12,594 nt of DNA, from contig RKSA01000211.1 of NCBI GenBank assembly GCA_007571115.1, positions 1-12,594 on the forward strand. The letters are read 5' to 3'. Of the stretch, positions 1 through 6,930 are shown piece by piece. How positions within the stretch are numbered: position 1 is the stretch's first letter; each line of letters begins with the position of its first letter. The DNA is from Gammaproteobacteria bacterium (GTDB lineage: Bacteria; Pseudomonadota; Gammaproteobacteria; Pseudomonadales; Pseudohongiellaceae). The notes beneath the pieces were generated by a model, which had not been told where the DNA came from, made no database searches, and worked only from the letters and a program-made list of their open reading frames with translations. Made by a program: the position numbers and the translations under genes.

Positions 1-159
1 CGCGGGGTCTTCGGGCGGAGCGGGGATCTCGCGAACCACCTTGCCATCTTTCCAGAACACGGCGTATTGCCCAAGCAGGCGCTTGCGTTCCAGCTCCACA
101 GCGACCGACTTGCGCAAGGACTCAAGTCCTTGCCGGGCAAATTCATCGAGTTCGGCCAT
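1..159 (-). CDS. Small partner protein of the zeta-like ATPase (3' end off the window)
   Basis: The visible part is 53 residues, beginning MAELDEFARQ and still open at the left edge, so the C-terminus is missing. Residues 1-30 are charged and probably helical. Residues 31-45 (GQYAVFWKDGKVVRE) look like a beta hairpin around a DGK turn. The ATG lies inside the last codons of the upstream ATPase gene, giving a 17-base overlap and implying co-translation. From memory, small proteins with a helix followed by a 'dGKVV' hairpin often sit just downstream of zeta-like ATPases of this type. That position suggests a partner or antitoxin, but this is inference: no family name can be assigned and no function is shown. 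The reading frame itself is well supported by the overlap and by its protein-like composition. Confidence 0.7.
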   Translation of the reverse strand, partial: MAELDEFARQGLESLRKSVAVELERKRLLGQYAVFWKDGKVVREIPAPPEDPA

Positions 160-742
160 GGTCTCTCATCCTCTGCAAATCGCCCTGTATCGCCGGTTCA
201 AGCACCGCGCGCTCGCCCCCCCACTGGGCAAAGACGACTCGCGGTCTCGTACCCGAGTTCAGGTAGCACACTGCGCGGTCGGCCATGAAGGAGCATTCTT
301 CGAGAAAGTTGTCCAGGCTTCTGCAAAAGCGCCTTTCGATATCGGCTTGCGGGATGTTGTGGCCCCCTTGCCGGACGCGCTCCGCCACCCGGAGTTTCGC
401 CATCTCGATGCTCGGCAGCGCCAAGTATAGCAGCTCGACACGCCAACCTTTCTCCTGCAAGCGCGTGATCCAGCGGCAGTGTGCAAGGCCCGCCAAGGTC
501 GTCTCGAAGCCGAAATCGCGCCTCGCGCTGATATTGCGCGATATTTCGCCCAGGAACACGCGGCCCGCCGCGACCGCCCTGCCTTCAGGCGCCAGTGGCG
601 CAAGACCGGCTGCAATCAGGCCGGCGTTCACAAACACGTGGCAGTCTGCAATCTGCGGCAGATAACTCATCGCAAAAGTGGTCTTTCCCGCACCATTGGG
701 ACCGACGATGATCCAACAAACCGGTCGGCGCTGCACAGTCAT
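143..742 (-). CDS. Zeta-toxin-like P-loop ATPase/kinase
   Basis: A 199-residue cytoplasmic P-loop protein. Walker A is GPNGAGKTT at residues 14-22, after a short beta strand (CWIIV). It is followed by FVNAGLIAAGL (37-47), FGFETTLAG (77-85) and the family-typical RVRQGGHNIPQADIERRF (122-139). This order matches the short zeta-toxin/AAA_33-like ATPases common in bacteria, whose usual length is near 190-200 residues. Classical zeta toxins phosphorylate UDP-GlcNAc; whether this branch does so is not known to me. Residue 41 is Gly where relatives, as I recall them, have Asp (NADLIAAGL); that Asp aligns with the proposed catalytic base of zeta. No clear Shine-Dalgarno precedes the ATG. The gene overlaps a small downstream gene by 17 bases and is divergent from queD. 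The family call is firm; toxin activity is uncertain. Confidence 0.85.
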   Translation of the reverse strand: MTVQRRPVCWIIVGPNGAGKTTFAMSYLPQIADCHVFVNAGLIAAGLAPLAPEGRAVAAGRVFLGEISRNISARRDFGFETTLAGLAHCRWITRLQEKGWRVELLYLALPSIEMAKLRVAERVRQGGHNIPQADIERRFCRSLDNFLEECSFMADRAVCYLNSGTRPRVVFAQWGGERAVLEPAIQGDLQRMRDHGRTR

Positions 743-898
743 GCAAGACAGCGTAGAAGAACTTGCAACACGACGCCGTGCAGGCTAGGTGAAGAGCGCA
801 GCCATCTCTCGCCGAAAAGCTGATGCGGAGCAAAGGCGGCGCCTCGTGTGGCAGAATTGCGCTTGGCGCGGAATGCGCTCTGGGGGGCGAGTGCTGGC

Positions 899-1255
899 AT
901 GGAAATCTGCAAGGAATTCACGATCGAGGCAGCGCATCGGCTGCCCAATCTGCCTGCCAGCCACAAGTGTTCGCGGCTCCATGGGCACTCCTTCCGCATC
1001 GTCATCAGCGTTGCGGGGCCATTGTCGCAGCCTCAGGGTTGGGTGCGAGATTTTGCTGATATTTCAGAAGCTTTCCAGCCCTTGTTTGAGCAGCTTGACC
1101 ATCGCTTTCTGAACGATGTCGAAGGGCTGGAAAATCCCACAAGCGAAAACCTGGCGATCTGGATCTGGCAGCGCCTGCGCGATTCGCTTCCCGATCTTGC
1201 CGAAGTCGAGGTTCGCGAGACGTGTACGAGCGGCTGCCGCTATCGCGGTGACTGA
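899..1255 (+). CDS. queD: 6-carboxy-5,6,7,8-tetrahydropterin synthase QueD
   Basis: A 118-residue enzyme of the PTPS/QueD fold that converts 7,8-dihydroneopterin triphosphate to 6-carboxytetrahydropterin, the second step towards queuosine in tRNA. Zinc ligands are visible as H13 (EAAHRLP) and H28/H30 (LHGH). The catalytic Cys is C24 (HKCSRLHGH), and D67-H68 (QLDHRFLND) and E107 (RETCTSGC) complete the active site. The motif ENPTSE (78-83) and the C-terminal CxxGCxYRG are typical of gammaproteobacterial QueD, whose length (about 120 residues) agrees. I chose the ATG at 899 because it gives the family N-terminus and has a G-rich stretch (882-887) upstream; an in-frame ATG at 848 would add 17 unrelated residues. 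Its last 16 bases overlap the 3' end of ung on the other strand. Confidence 0.95.
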   Translation: MEICKEFTIEAAHRLPNLPASHKCSRLHGHSFRIVISVAGPLSQPQGWVRDFADISEAFQPLFEQLDHRFLNDVEGLENPTSENLAIWIWQRLRDSLPDLAEVEVRETCTSGCRYRGD

Positions 1256-1989
1256 GGCTTGCCGGAACGCGCGGCAATGACAGTTGCGGGCAATTGCCAG
1301 TCGATGGGCCGCTCGCCCCGGGATTGCAGGTGATCGTTGGTTTTCGAGAAATGGCGGCAGCCGAAAAAACCGCGTTCGGCGGATAGCGGCGAGGGATGTG
1401 GCGCGGCAAGAACCAAATGCTTGCGCCGGTCGATGATTTCGCCCTTGCGTTGCGCATAGGCGCCCCAGAGCAGGAACACCAGCCCTTCGCGCTTTTCATT
1501 GAGCGCCTCGACGATCCGGTCGGTGAAGCGCTCCCAGCCCTTGCCCCGGTGCGAGGCGGCTCGGTGCGCCTCGACGGTCAGCACCGAATTGAGCAGCAGC
1601 ACGCCCTGCCCCGCCCAGTGTTCGAGGCAGCCGTGGCGAGGCGCGGCGCAGCCGAGATCGGACTCGAGCTCGCGATAGATGTTGAGCAAGGAAGGCGGCG
1701 CCGGCACGCCAGCAGGAACCGAAAAGCAGAGCCCGTGGGCTTGGCCCGGGCCATGGTAGGGATCCTGGCCGAGGATGACCACCCTGACTCGCGGCAGCGG
1801 TGTTGATTCCAGGGCCTTGAAGATGTCGGGGCCCGGCGGATACACCGCTTTCCCCGAGCTTTTCTGCCGCCGCAGGAAAGCGCTCAGGTCGCGCATGTAG
1901 GGCTGGCTGAATTCCTCCTCGAGCTCGCGCAGCCAGCTCGCTTCGAGCCGGACCTGGCGCGAGGCTGCGGCCTGCGCTTCAGCCGCCAT
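1240..1989 (-). CDS. ung: Uracil-DNA glycosylase (family 1)
   Basis: A 249-residue base-excision repair enzyme that removes uracil from DNA. All family-1 signatures are present: the water-activating loop GQDPYHGPGQAHGL (74-87, catalytic D76), the PPSLLNIY minor-groove loop (98-105), the uracil-recognition strand LLLNSVLTVE (131-140, N134) and the HPSPLS loop (198-203, H198). It is about 20 residues longer than E. coli Ung, mainly at the N-terminus (an Ala-rich start) and the C-terminus. The ATG lies inside the end of lysS, an 11-base overlap, so ung is probably translated from the prfB-lysS transcript; no strong ribosome binding site is visible. The frame stays open upstream to 2211, but that part is opposed by the firm lysS reading. 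The end overlaps queD convergently. Confidence 0.95.
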   Translation of the reverse strand: MAAEAQAAASRQVRLEASWLRELEEEFSQPYMRDLSAFLRRQKSSGKAVYPPGPDIFKALESTPLPRVRVVILGQDPYHGPGQAHGLCFSVPAGVPAPPSLLNIYRELESDLGCAAPRHGCLEHWAGQGVLLLNSVLTVEAHRAASHRGKGWERFTDRIVEALNEKREGLVFLLWGAYAQRKGEIIDRRKHLVLAAPHPSPLSAERGFFGCRHFSKTNDHLQSRGERPIDWQLPATVIAARSGKPQSPR

Positions 1990-3457
1990 GCTCGGGCCGC
2001 ATGTGCGGAAACAGCAGAACGTCCTTGATCGACGCCGAATCGGTGAGCAGCATGACGAGGCGGTCGATTCCGAGCCCCTCCCCGGCAGCGGCAGGCATGC
2101 CGTATTCGAGGGCGGCGATATAGTCGGCGTCGTAATGCATCGCCTCGTCGTCGCCCGATTCGCGCTGTTCGGCCTGGGCGCGAAAGCGCGCCGCCTGGTC
2201 TTCGGGGTCATTCAGTTCGGAAAAGCCGTTCGCGAGTTCCTGGCCGCCGACGAACAGCTCGAAGCGGTCGACGCTGTCGGGATGCTCGTCGTTGCGCCTC
2301 GACAGGGGCGACACCTCGGCTGGGTAGCCCGTGATGAAGGTTGGAGCGATCAGGCGCTGCTCGACTCGCTGCTCGAAAATTTCCAGCAGCAGTTTTCCTG
2401 CGGGCCAGGCTGGATCGAAGGACACCTCGAGCTGCCGGGCAAGCTGCTGCAGCCCGTCACGATCCTGCAAGGGAGTTGCTTCGGCAAGGCCGCAGAACTC
2501 GATGATCGCCTGGCCCATGTCTAGGCGCCGGAACGGCTTGCCAAGATCGATGGCTTGACCCTGCCAGACGAGTTGCGTCTTGCCGAGGGTTTCCCGTGCC
2601 ACGCTGCGCAACAGGTCTTCGGTGAGTTCCATGAAGTCCTCGAAACTCGCCCAGGCGCGATAGAATTCGAGCATCGTGAACTCGGGATTGTGCCGCGTTG
2701 ACAGGCCTTCGTTGCGAAAGTTGCGATTCAGCTCGAAAACCGCGCCATGACCGCCAACGAGCAGTCGCTTCAGATAAAGCTCGGGCGCCACGCGAAGATA
2801 CATCGGCAAGTCGAGGGCATTGTGGTGCGTGACGAAGGGCCGCGCCGTCGCGCCACCGGGAATGACCTGCAACATCGGGGTTTCGACTTCCATGAAGCCG
2901 GCGTTCTCGAAGTAGTTCCTGATCGAGCGAAGAATTTGCGAACGTAGCGCAAAGCGCTGCCGGGTCTCGGGATTGGCGAGCAGATCGACGTGGCGCTGGC
3001 GGTAGCGGAGCTCGGTCTCGACGAGGCCGCGATACTTGTCCGGAGGCGGTCGCAATGCCTTCACGAGCAGGCGCAAACCGCTCACGCGAACGGTCAGTTC
3101 GCCCTTGCGCGTGCGGAACATCTCTCCGGTCGCGCCAATCAGGTCGCCGAGGTCGAGCAGCTTGAGCAAGTCGGCAAGTTCGGAGCGCAACTGCTTGGCA
3201 TTTACGTACAACTGCATCGAGCCGCCATCGTCGTCGATGACGAGAAAGGGGCCGCGAATCCGCGTCACGCGGCCCGCAAGCGAGACCAGCCGATCCGCGA
3301 GCTCTGCCTCGTCGAGGGGCTCGCATTGCTCGCGAAGCTGCCGGGCATGGTGCGAGGGCCGGAAATCGTTCGGGTACGCCTGACCCTTGCCGCGCAGTGC
3401 CGCGAGTTTCTCGCGCCGCTGGGCGATCAGCCGGTGTTCGTCATCGCTGTTCGTCAT
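1979..3457 (-). CDS. lysS: Lysyl-tRNA synthetase, class II
   Basis: A 492-residue cytoplasmic enzyme that charges tRNA-Lys. An N-terminal helix (1-50) leads to an OB-fold anticodon-binding domain (about 58-135, starting LAGRVTRIRG). The class II catalytic core follows: motif 1 around 185-200 (FMEVETPMLQVIPGG), motif 2 at 245-263 (RNFRNEGLSTRHNPEFTML), the lysine-site region VGGQELANGFSELNDP (403-418) and motif 3 GEGLGIDRLVML (459-470). Length is typical for bacterial LysRS. It starts nine bases after the prfB stop. An AGGA at 3465-3468, overlapping that stop codon, serves as the ribosome binding site and suggests coupling. prfB-lysS is the E. coli order. The 3' end overlaps ung by 11 bases. 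Confidence 0.97.
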   Translation of the reverse strand: MTNSDDEHRLIAQRREKLAALRGKGQAYPNDFRPSHHARQLREQCEPLDEAELADRLVSLAGRVTRIRGPFLVIDDDGGSMQLYVNAKQLRSELADLLKLLDLGDLIGATGEMFRTRKGELTVRVSGLRLLVKALRPPPDKYRGLVETELRYRQRHVDLLANPETRQRFALRSQILRSIRNYFENAGFMEVETPMLQVIPGGATARPFVTHHNALDLPMYLRVAPELYLKRLLVGGHGAVFELNRNFRNEGLSTRHNPEFTMLEFYRAWASFEDFMELTEDLLRSVARETLGKTQLVWQGQAIDLGKPFRRLDMGQAIIEFCGLAEATPLQDRDGLQQLARQLEVSFDPAWPAGKLLLEIFEQRVEQRLIAPTFITGYPAEVSPLSRRNDEHPDSVDRFELFVGGQELANGFSELNDPEDQAARFRAQAEQRESGDDEAMHYDADYIAALEYGMPAAAGEGLGIDRLVMLLTDSASIKDVLLFPHMRPEHGG

Positions 3458-3466
3458 GGAATCGTC

Positions 3467-4565
3467 CTAGAGCCCCGACTTGAGGCTTGCCTGCAAGAAC
3501 GCGTCGAGGGCGCCGTTGAGCACCGCGCCGGTATTGCTCGTTTCAACTCCGGTTCGCAAGTCCTTGATCCGCGAGGAATCGAGCACATAGGAGCGGATCT
3601 GGCTTCCCCAACCAATGTCGGCCTTGGCATTCTCGACGTTCCTCGTCTCTTCCTGGCGGCGCAGTTCCTCCATCTCGTAAAGCTTTGCCTTCAATTGCCG
3701 GATCGCCATGTCCCGGTTCTTGTGCTGGGAACGCTGGCTCTGGCATTGCACGACGATTCCGCTCGGCTCGTGGGTGAGCCGCACCGCCGAATCGGTCTTG
3801 TTGACGTGCTGCCCTCCCGCGCCACTCGAGCGATACGTATCGACGCGAACCTCGCTCATGTCGAGCTGCACTTCGATGTCGTCATCGATTTCCGGCGAGA
3901 CGAATACCGCAGCGAACGAAGTGTGGCGACGATTTCCCGAATCGAAAGGCGACTTGCGAACGAGGCGGTGGACTCCGGTTTCGGTTCGCAGCCAGCCGAA
4001 GGCATTGTCGCCCTGCACATGGACCGTTGCGCTCTTGATCCCCGCGACATCGCCCCCGGAAACCTCGATCAGTTCGGCGGCAAGGCCCTTGCTCTCGCTC
4101 CAGCGCAAATACATGCGCAGCAGCATCTCTGCCCAGTCCTGGGCTTCGGTTCCTCCCGAGCCGGCCTGGATATCGAGATAGGCGTTCGCCGAATCGAGCT
4201 CGCCGACGAACATGCGCCGGAATTCGAGCTGCTCGAGCTTGCCTTGCAGCGCTTCGAGCTCGGCGTCAGCGTCGCCCAGCAGCTCGCCATCGCCCTCTTC
4301 GCGGACGAGCGCAAACAGCTCGGCAAGCTCGCTGGCGCCTGTCGCCAATTCGTCGATCAGGCCGAGCTGGGCCGCGAGCTCGGCCTGCTCGCGACCGAGC
4401 GCCTCGGCCCGGGAACGATGCTCCCAGACTTCGGGAACCGCGAGCTCGTGCTCGACTTCGATAAGGCGTTCACGTTTGCCGGCATAGTCAAAGATACCCC
4501 CTGAGGCTCTCGGTGCGTTCAGAGATTTCCTTCAACCTGTTGAGTTGCATATTGATTTCGAGCAT
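3467..4565 (-). CDS. prfB: Peptide chain release factor 2, with programmed +1 frameshift
   Basis: RF2 reads UGA and UAA stop codons and releases the nascent chain. The gene is split: ATG at 4563-4565, 25 codons, then an in-frame TGA at 4488-4490. One base is skipped and reading continues from GAC (4487-4489) to a TAG at 3467-3469. The joined protein is 365 residues, the same as E. coli RF2. The junction reads ...SLRGYL/DYAGKRE. The stop-recognition tripeptide SPF falls at 205-207 and the catalytic GGQ at 250-252, with Ser at 246. A GGAG seven bases before the ATG is a good ribosome binding site; an ATG five codons later is a weaker alternative start. RF2 represses itself by terminating at the internal TGA. 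It is followed by lysS and ung. Confidence 0.97.
4487..4502 (-). promoter_or_regulatory. prfB: prfB programmed +1 frameshift site
   Basis: On the minus strand this reads AGGGGGTATCTTTGAC. It contains an internal Shine-Dalgarno-like AGGGGG, a three-base spacer, the CTT slippery codon and TGA followed by C, a weak stop context. The arrangement is that of the E. coli prfB site as I know it. When RF2 is scarce, the ribosome pauses at UGA, slips from CUU to UUU and moves to the +1 frame, restoring RF2 synthesis. Confidence 0.95.
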
Positions 4566-4597
4566 GTCCCGGCTCCGCGCCTGCATCTGCGGGGGGA

Positions 4598-4603
4598 ATT
4601 CTA
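4598..4603 (-). promoter_or_regulatory. Candidate -10 element for the prfB-lysS-ung operon
   Basis: TAGAAT on the minus strand, one mismatch from TATAAT and preceded by GC. It would place transcription start near 4591, about 25 bases before the prfB ATG, leaving room for the GGAG ribosome binding site. I see no convincing -35 hexamer at the usual spacing. It lies in the 112-base gap after the upstream aminopeptidase gene, where a promoter is expected. Confidence 0.4.
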
Positions 4604-4677
4604 GCGCAATCGGCCTTCGATGGCTCGGCGATCACGGCTGCTCGGGCAAGATTCTGCGCGCAAACCGCTGATGGGAT

Positions 4678-5988
4678 TTAGCCGAGGCGGTTGAAGAAAC
4701 CTCTGACGCAATCGAGCAAATGGCGCGGATCCTCGCTCCCTGCGAGTTCGCGGATCGAATGCATGGCGAATTGCGCGACGCCGATATCGAGTACGGGAAT
4801 GCCGAGTTCGGCTGCGGTCAAAGGGCCGATCGTGCTGCCGCAGGCGAGGTCGGCGCGATTGGCGAACGATTGCCACGGCACATCGAGGCGCTCGCAGAGC
4901 GACTGGAACAGCGCGACGAACTGACTGTTCCCCGCATAACGCTGGTTGGCATTGCTCTTGATGACCGGACCACCGTTGAGCAGGGGGCGGTGCTTGCTGT
5001 CGTGCCGATCGGCAAAATTGGGGTGGACGCCGTGGGCATTGTCGATCGAAAGCATCAGCGAGGCTTGCACGACCCTGCTGAAAGCCGCGTTCGAGGAATC
5101 TTCGGCTTCGACGAGTCGGCCAAGGACGTCGCCGAGAAAGCTGCCGCGAGCTCCGGAAGCCGAAACGCTGCCGACTTCCTCGTGGTCGTTGCAGACGACC
5201 ATCGTCGCGTGTTCGCCGTCGCTTTCGAGCAGGGCGCGAACCGCGACATAGGTGCTGAGCAGGTTGTCGAGCCTTGCCGAGGCGAGAAACTCGCCGTGCA
5301 GGCCGACTCGCGCCGGCGGCTGGGTGTCGTAGAGCGACAAGTCCCACGATAGCGCCTTGGCAAGGCGCGAAGCGCCATCGGCTGCGTTGATTCTGGCGCA
5401 CAGCAGCCCGGCGAGATCGAAAGACGCTCGCTCTGCGCTCTCATCGAGACGCAGCACGATCGGCGCCATTTCGCTTTGCGCATTGACCGCGCGGCCCTTG
5501 TTCGCCTCGCGGTCGAGATGGATGGCGAGGCTCGGTATGAATGCGACGGGATCGCGAAAATCGACCAGGGCTGCGAGCGGCTCGCCGTCGGCGCCGCTGC
5601 CGGCAACGCGACCGGCGAGCGACAGGTCGCGGTCGAACCACGGATAAAGCAAGGCGCCGCCGTAGACCTCGATGTTCAACTGACCATAGCCCTGGCTCGC
5701 TTGGGTCGAGCGCGTGCAAATCCGCAGGCAGGGGCTGTCGGTATGCGTCCCGGCGAGGCGCAGGCCCTGTTCGAGCAGAGGCCTGCGGCCGCTGCGGAAG
5801 GCGATGATCGAGCCGTCATCCCGGATGACGAAGGCGGCCTTGGGCGCTGGGGGCCAGCAGTCGGTCTCGGCCAGGGCTTCGAAGCCTGCCTCGAGCAGCA
5901 GGCGACGAATGTTGTCGACAGCGTGGTATGGAGTCGGCGAGCGCTCGATGAATTCGAGCAGGCCGTCGAGCAAGGTCGCGCTGCCCAT
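4678..5988 (-). CDS. apeB: M18 family aminopeptidase (ApeB type)
   Basis: A 436-residue cytoplasmic zinc aminopeptidase of family M18, which removes N-terminal, usually acidic, residues from peptides. The family pattern is visible in order: GTHTDSP (80-86, H82), NIEVYGGALLYPWFDRDLSLAGRV (from 105), AIHLDR (155-160), RLDNLLS (239-245, D241), NDHEEVGS (267-274, E270/E271), IDNAHGVHPNFADRHD (315-330, D316), GPVIKSNANQRYA (from 340), CGSTIGP (383-389) and AMHSIRE (408-414, H410). The His, Asp and Glu residues named are the likely metal and catalytic residues; Pseudomonas ApeB is of similar length (about 430 residues). It starts 19 bases after the FKBP gene, so they are probably co-transcribed. 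The ribosome binding site is weak. Substrate preference cannot be read from the sequence. Confidence 0.93.
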   Translation of the reverse strand: MGSATLLDGLLEFIERSPTPYHAVDNIRRLLLEAGFEALAETDCWPPAPKAAFVIRDDGSIIAFRSGRRPLLEQGLRLAGTHTDSPCLRICTRSTQASQGYGQLNIEVYGGALLYPWFDRDLSLAGRVAGSGADGEPLAALVDFRDPVAFIPSLAIHLDREANKGRAVNAQSEMAPIVLRLDESAERASFDLAGLLCARINAADGASRLAKALSWDLSLYDTQPPARVGLHGEFLASARLDNLLSTYVAVRALLESDGEHATMVVCNDHEEVGSVSASGARGSFLGDVLGRLVEAEDSSNAAFSRVVQASLMLSIDNAHGVHPNFADRHDSKHRPLLNGGPVIKSNANQRYAGNSQFVALFQSLCERLDVPWQSFANRADLACGSTIGPLTAAELGIPVLDIGVAQFAMHSIRELAGSEDPRHLLDCVRGFFNRLG

Positions 5989-6007
5989 CGCTCAGGCCTG
6001 GCTGCCG

Positions 6008-6754
6008 CTATTGCACGATTTCCAGCAGCTCGACATCGAAGATCAGCACCGAATTGGGCGGTATCGACGGGCTCGGCGACGATTCGCCATAGGCCATTTC
6101 GGAGGGAATGAACAGCCGCCACTGATCGCCAACACTCATCAACTGCAAGGCTTCGGTCCAGCCCGAAATCACTTGGGAAAGCATGAACTGCGCTGGCTCG
6201 CCGCGGTCCACCGAACTGTCGAACACGGTGCCGTCGATCAATGTGCCGTGATAGTGCGCGAGCACGCCATCGGCAGCGGAAGGCGAAGGCCCACCCGGCC
6301 CCTCGACGAGGATCTCGTATTGCAGCCCCGAATCGAGAGTGACGACTTCGTCGCGCACGCCGTTTTCGCGCAGGAATTCCTCCCCGGCGGCGAGATTCTC
6401 GTCGGCGCTGATCCGGTTGGCTTCCATTTGCTCCTCCATGGCGGCTTGCTGGCGTTGCTGGAAGGCTTCGAGCGCGGCGAACATCTCCTCGGTGTCGAGG
6501 GCTGCATCACCATTCAGCGAATCATTGATTCCGGCGAGGAAAAGCTCGGCATCGAGCTCTTCGAGCAGGCCCTGGGATTGCAGATTCATTGCCACGTTCA
6601 TGCCGATGGCGTAGGCGATGCGGGAATTTTCGTCGTCCAGGGCGGGCGCATCCTGGGCCTGGGCTGCGGGCAGTGACACGCCGCTGGCAAGGCCAAGGGA
6701 CAGTATCGCAAATGTTGCCAGAGTTGTTGTCAGTGTCGCCGACAGTGTTTTCAT
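6008..6754 (-). CDS. Periplasmic FKBP-type peptidyl-prolyl isomerase (FkpA/Mip-like)
   Basis: A 248-residue exported cis-trans prolyl isomerase and chaperone. Residues 1-33 form a Sec signal peptide, with a hydrophobic stretch and an Ala-rich end (AAQA/QD) cleaved near 33. Residues 40-130 are the helical FKBP_N dimerisation domain (ENSRIAYAIGMNVAMNL at 42-58, then a long Gln/Glu-rich helix). Residues 140-248 are the FKBP catalytic domain, with AHYHGTLIDGTVFDSS (166-181), the active-site strand QVISGWTEALQLM (194-206), GDQWRLFIPSEMAYG (209-223) and IPPNSVLIFDVELLEI (231-246). I chose the ATG at 6752-6754 because GAGGA lies just upstream and it gives the signal peptide; the frame extends further 5' without sense. 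It precedes apeB and is divergent from the LRR lipoprotein gene. FkpA, Mip and FklB-like paralogues cannot be told apart here. Confidence 0.93.
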   Translation of the reverse strand: MKTLSATLTTTLATFAILSLGLASGVSLPAAQAQDAPALDDENSRIAYAIGMNVAMNLQSQGLLEELDAELFLAGINDSLNGDAALDTEEMFAALEAFQQRQQAAMEEQMEANRISADENLAAGEEFLRENGVRDEVVTLDSGLQYEILVEGPGGPSPSAADGVLAHYHGTLIDGTVFDSSVDRGEPAQFMLSQVISGWTEALQLMSVGDQWRLFIPSEMAYGESSPSPSIPPNSVLIFDVELLEIVQ

Positions 6755-6852
6755 GCTTGCTTCCTCGTCAAATCGAATGTCGGGGCGCGGGCCGAAGGCG
6801 GATTGCGCGATGCCAGGGCAGGTCCGTGCCGGGAGCCGCCATGCTATCCCTA

Positions 6853-6881
6853 TTGGCAGACAAATGCCACAATGCCAAAAT
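6853..6881 (+). promoter_or_regulatory. Candidate sigma-70 promoter for the LRR lipoprotein gene
   Basis: TTGGCA (6853-6858, five of six matches to TTGACA), a 17-base spacer and CAAAAT (6876-6881, four of six matches to TATAAT). Transcription would begin near 6888, about 43 bases before the preferred start codon. The -10 region lies within a 15-base palindrome, so a bound protein could block it. Confidence 0.4.
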
Positions 6882-6886
6882 GGCAT
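6864..6886. promoter_or_regulatory. ATGCCA/TGGCAT operator-like repeat cluster
   Basis: ATGCCA occurs at 6864-6869 and 6872-6877. The second copy forms a perfect 15-base palindrome, ATGCCAAAATGGCAT (6872-6886). TTGGCA at 6853-6858 supplies a fourth, inverted half-site. The cluster lies between divergent genes, over the candidate promoter of the plus-strand one. It resembles a multi-site operator, but the regulator is unknown; a transcript hairpin is a less likely alternative. Confidence 0.4.
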
Positions 6887-6930
6887 GGTGTTGTGACTGC
6901 AAGGAAACTCGGGAATCGATGGGGAACGCC

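Noticed and set aside
743..898. Gap between the zeta-like gene and queD, with TTGCAA near 767 and CAGAAT at 852-857
   Set aside because: No pair of hexamers has both acceptable match and spacing, so no promoter is called; no small gene or RNA structure stands out.
1990..2211. 5' extension of ung to an upstream ATG at 2211
   Set aside because: It adds 74 Arg/Ser/Thr-rich residues in a wrong frame of lysS; the family N-terminus begins near 1989.
2990..4504. Open frame of about 504 codons on the plus strand opposite lysS and prfB
   Set aside because: Both minus-strand genes are unmistakable by motif and length. The frame has no family motif and is explained by GC-rich codon use on the other strand.
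6854..6869. Possible sigma-54 promoter (TGGCA...TGCC) in the FKBP/LRR gap
   Set aside because: The GG and GC doublets are separated by nine bases, not the required ten, and the -12 side lacks TTGC.
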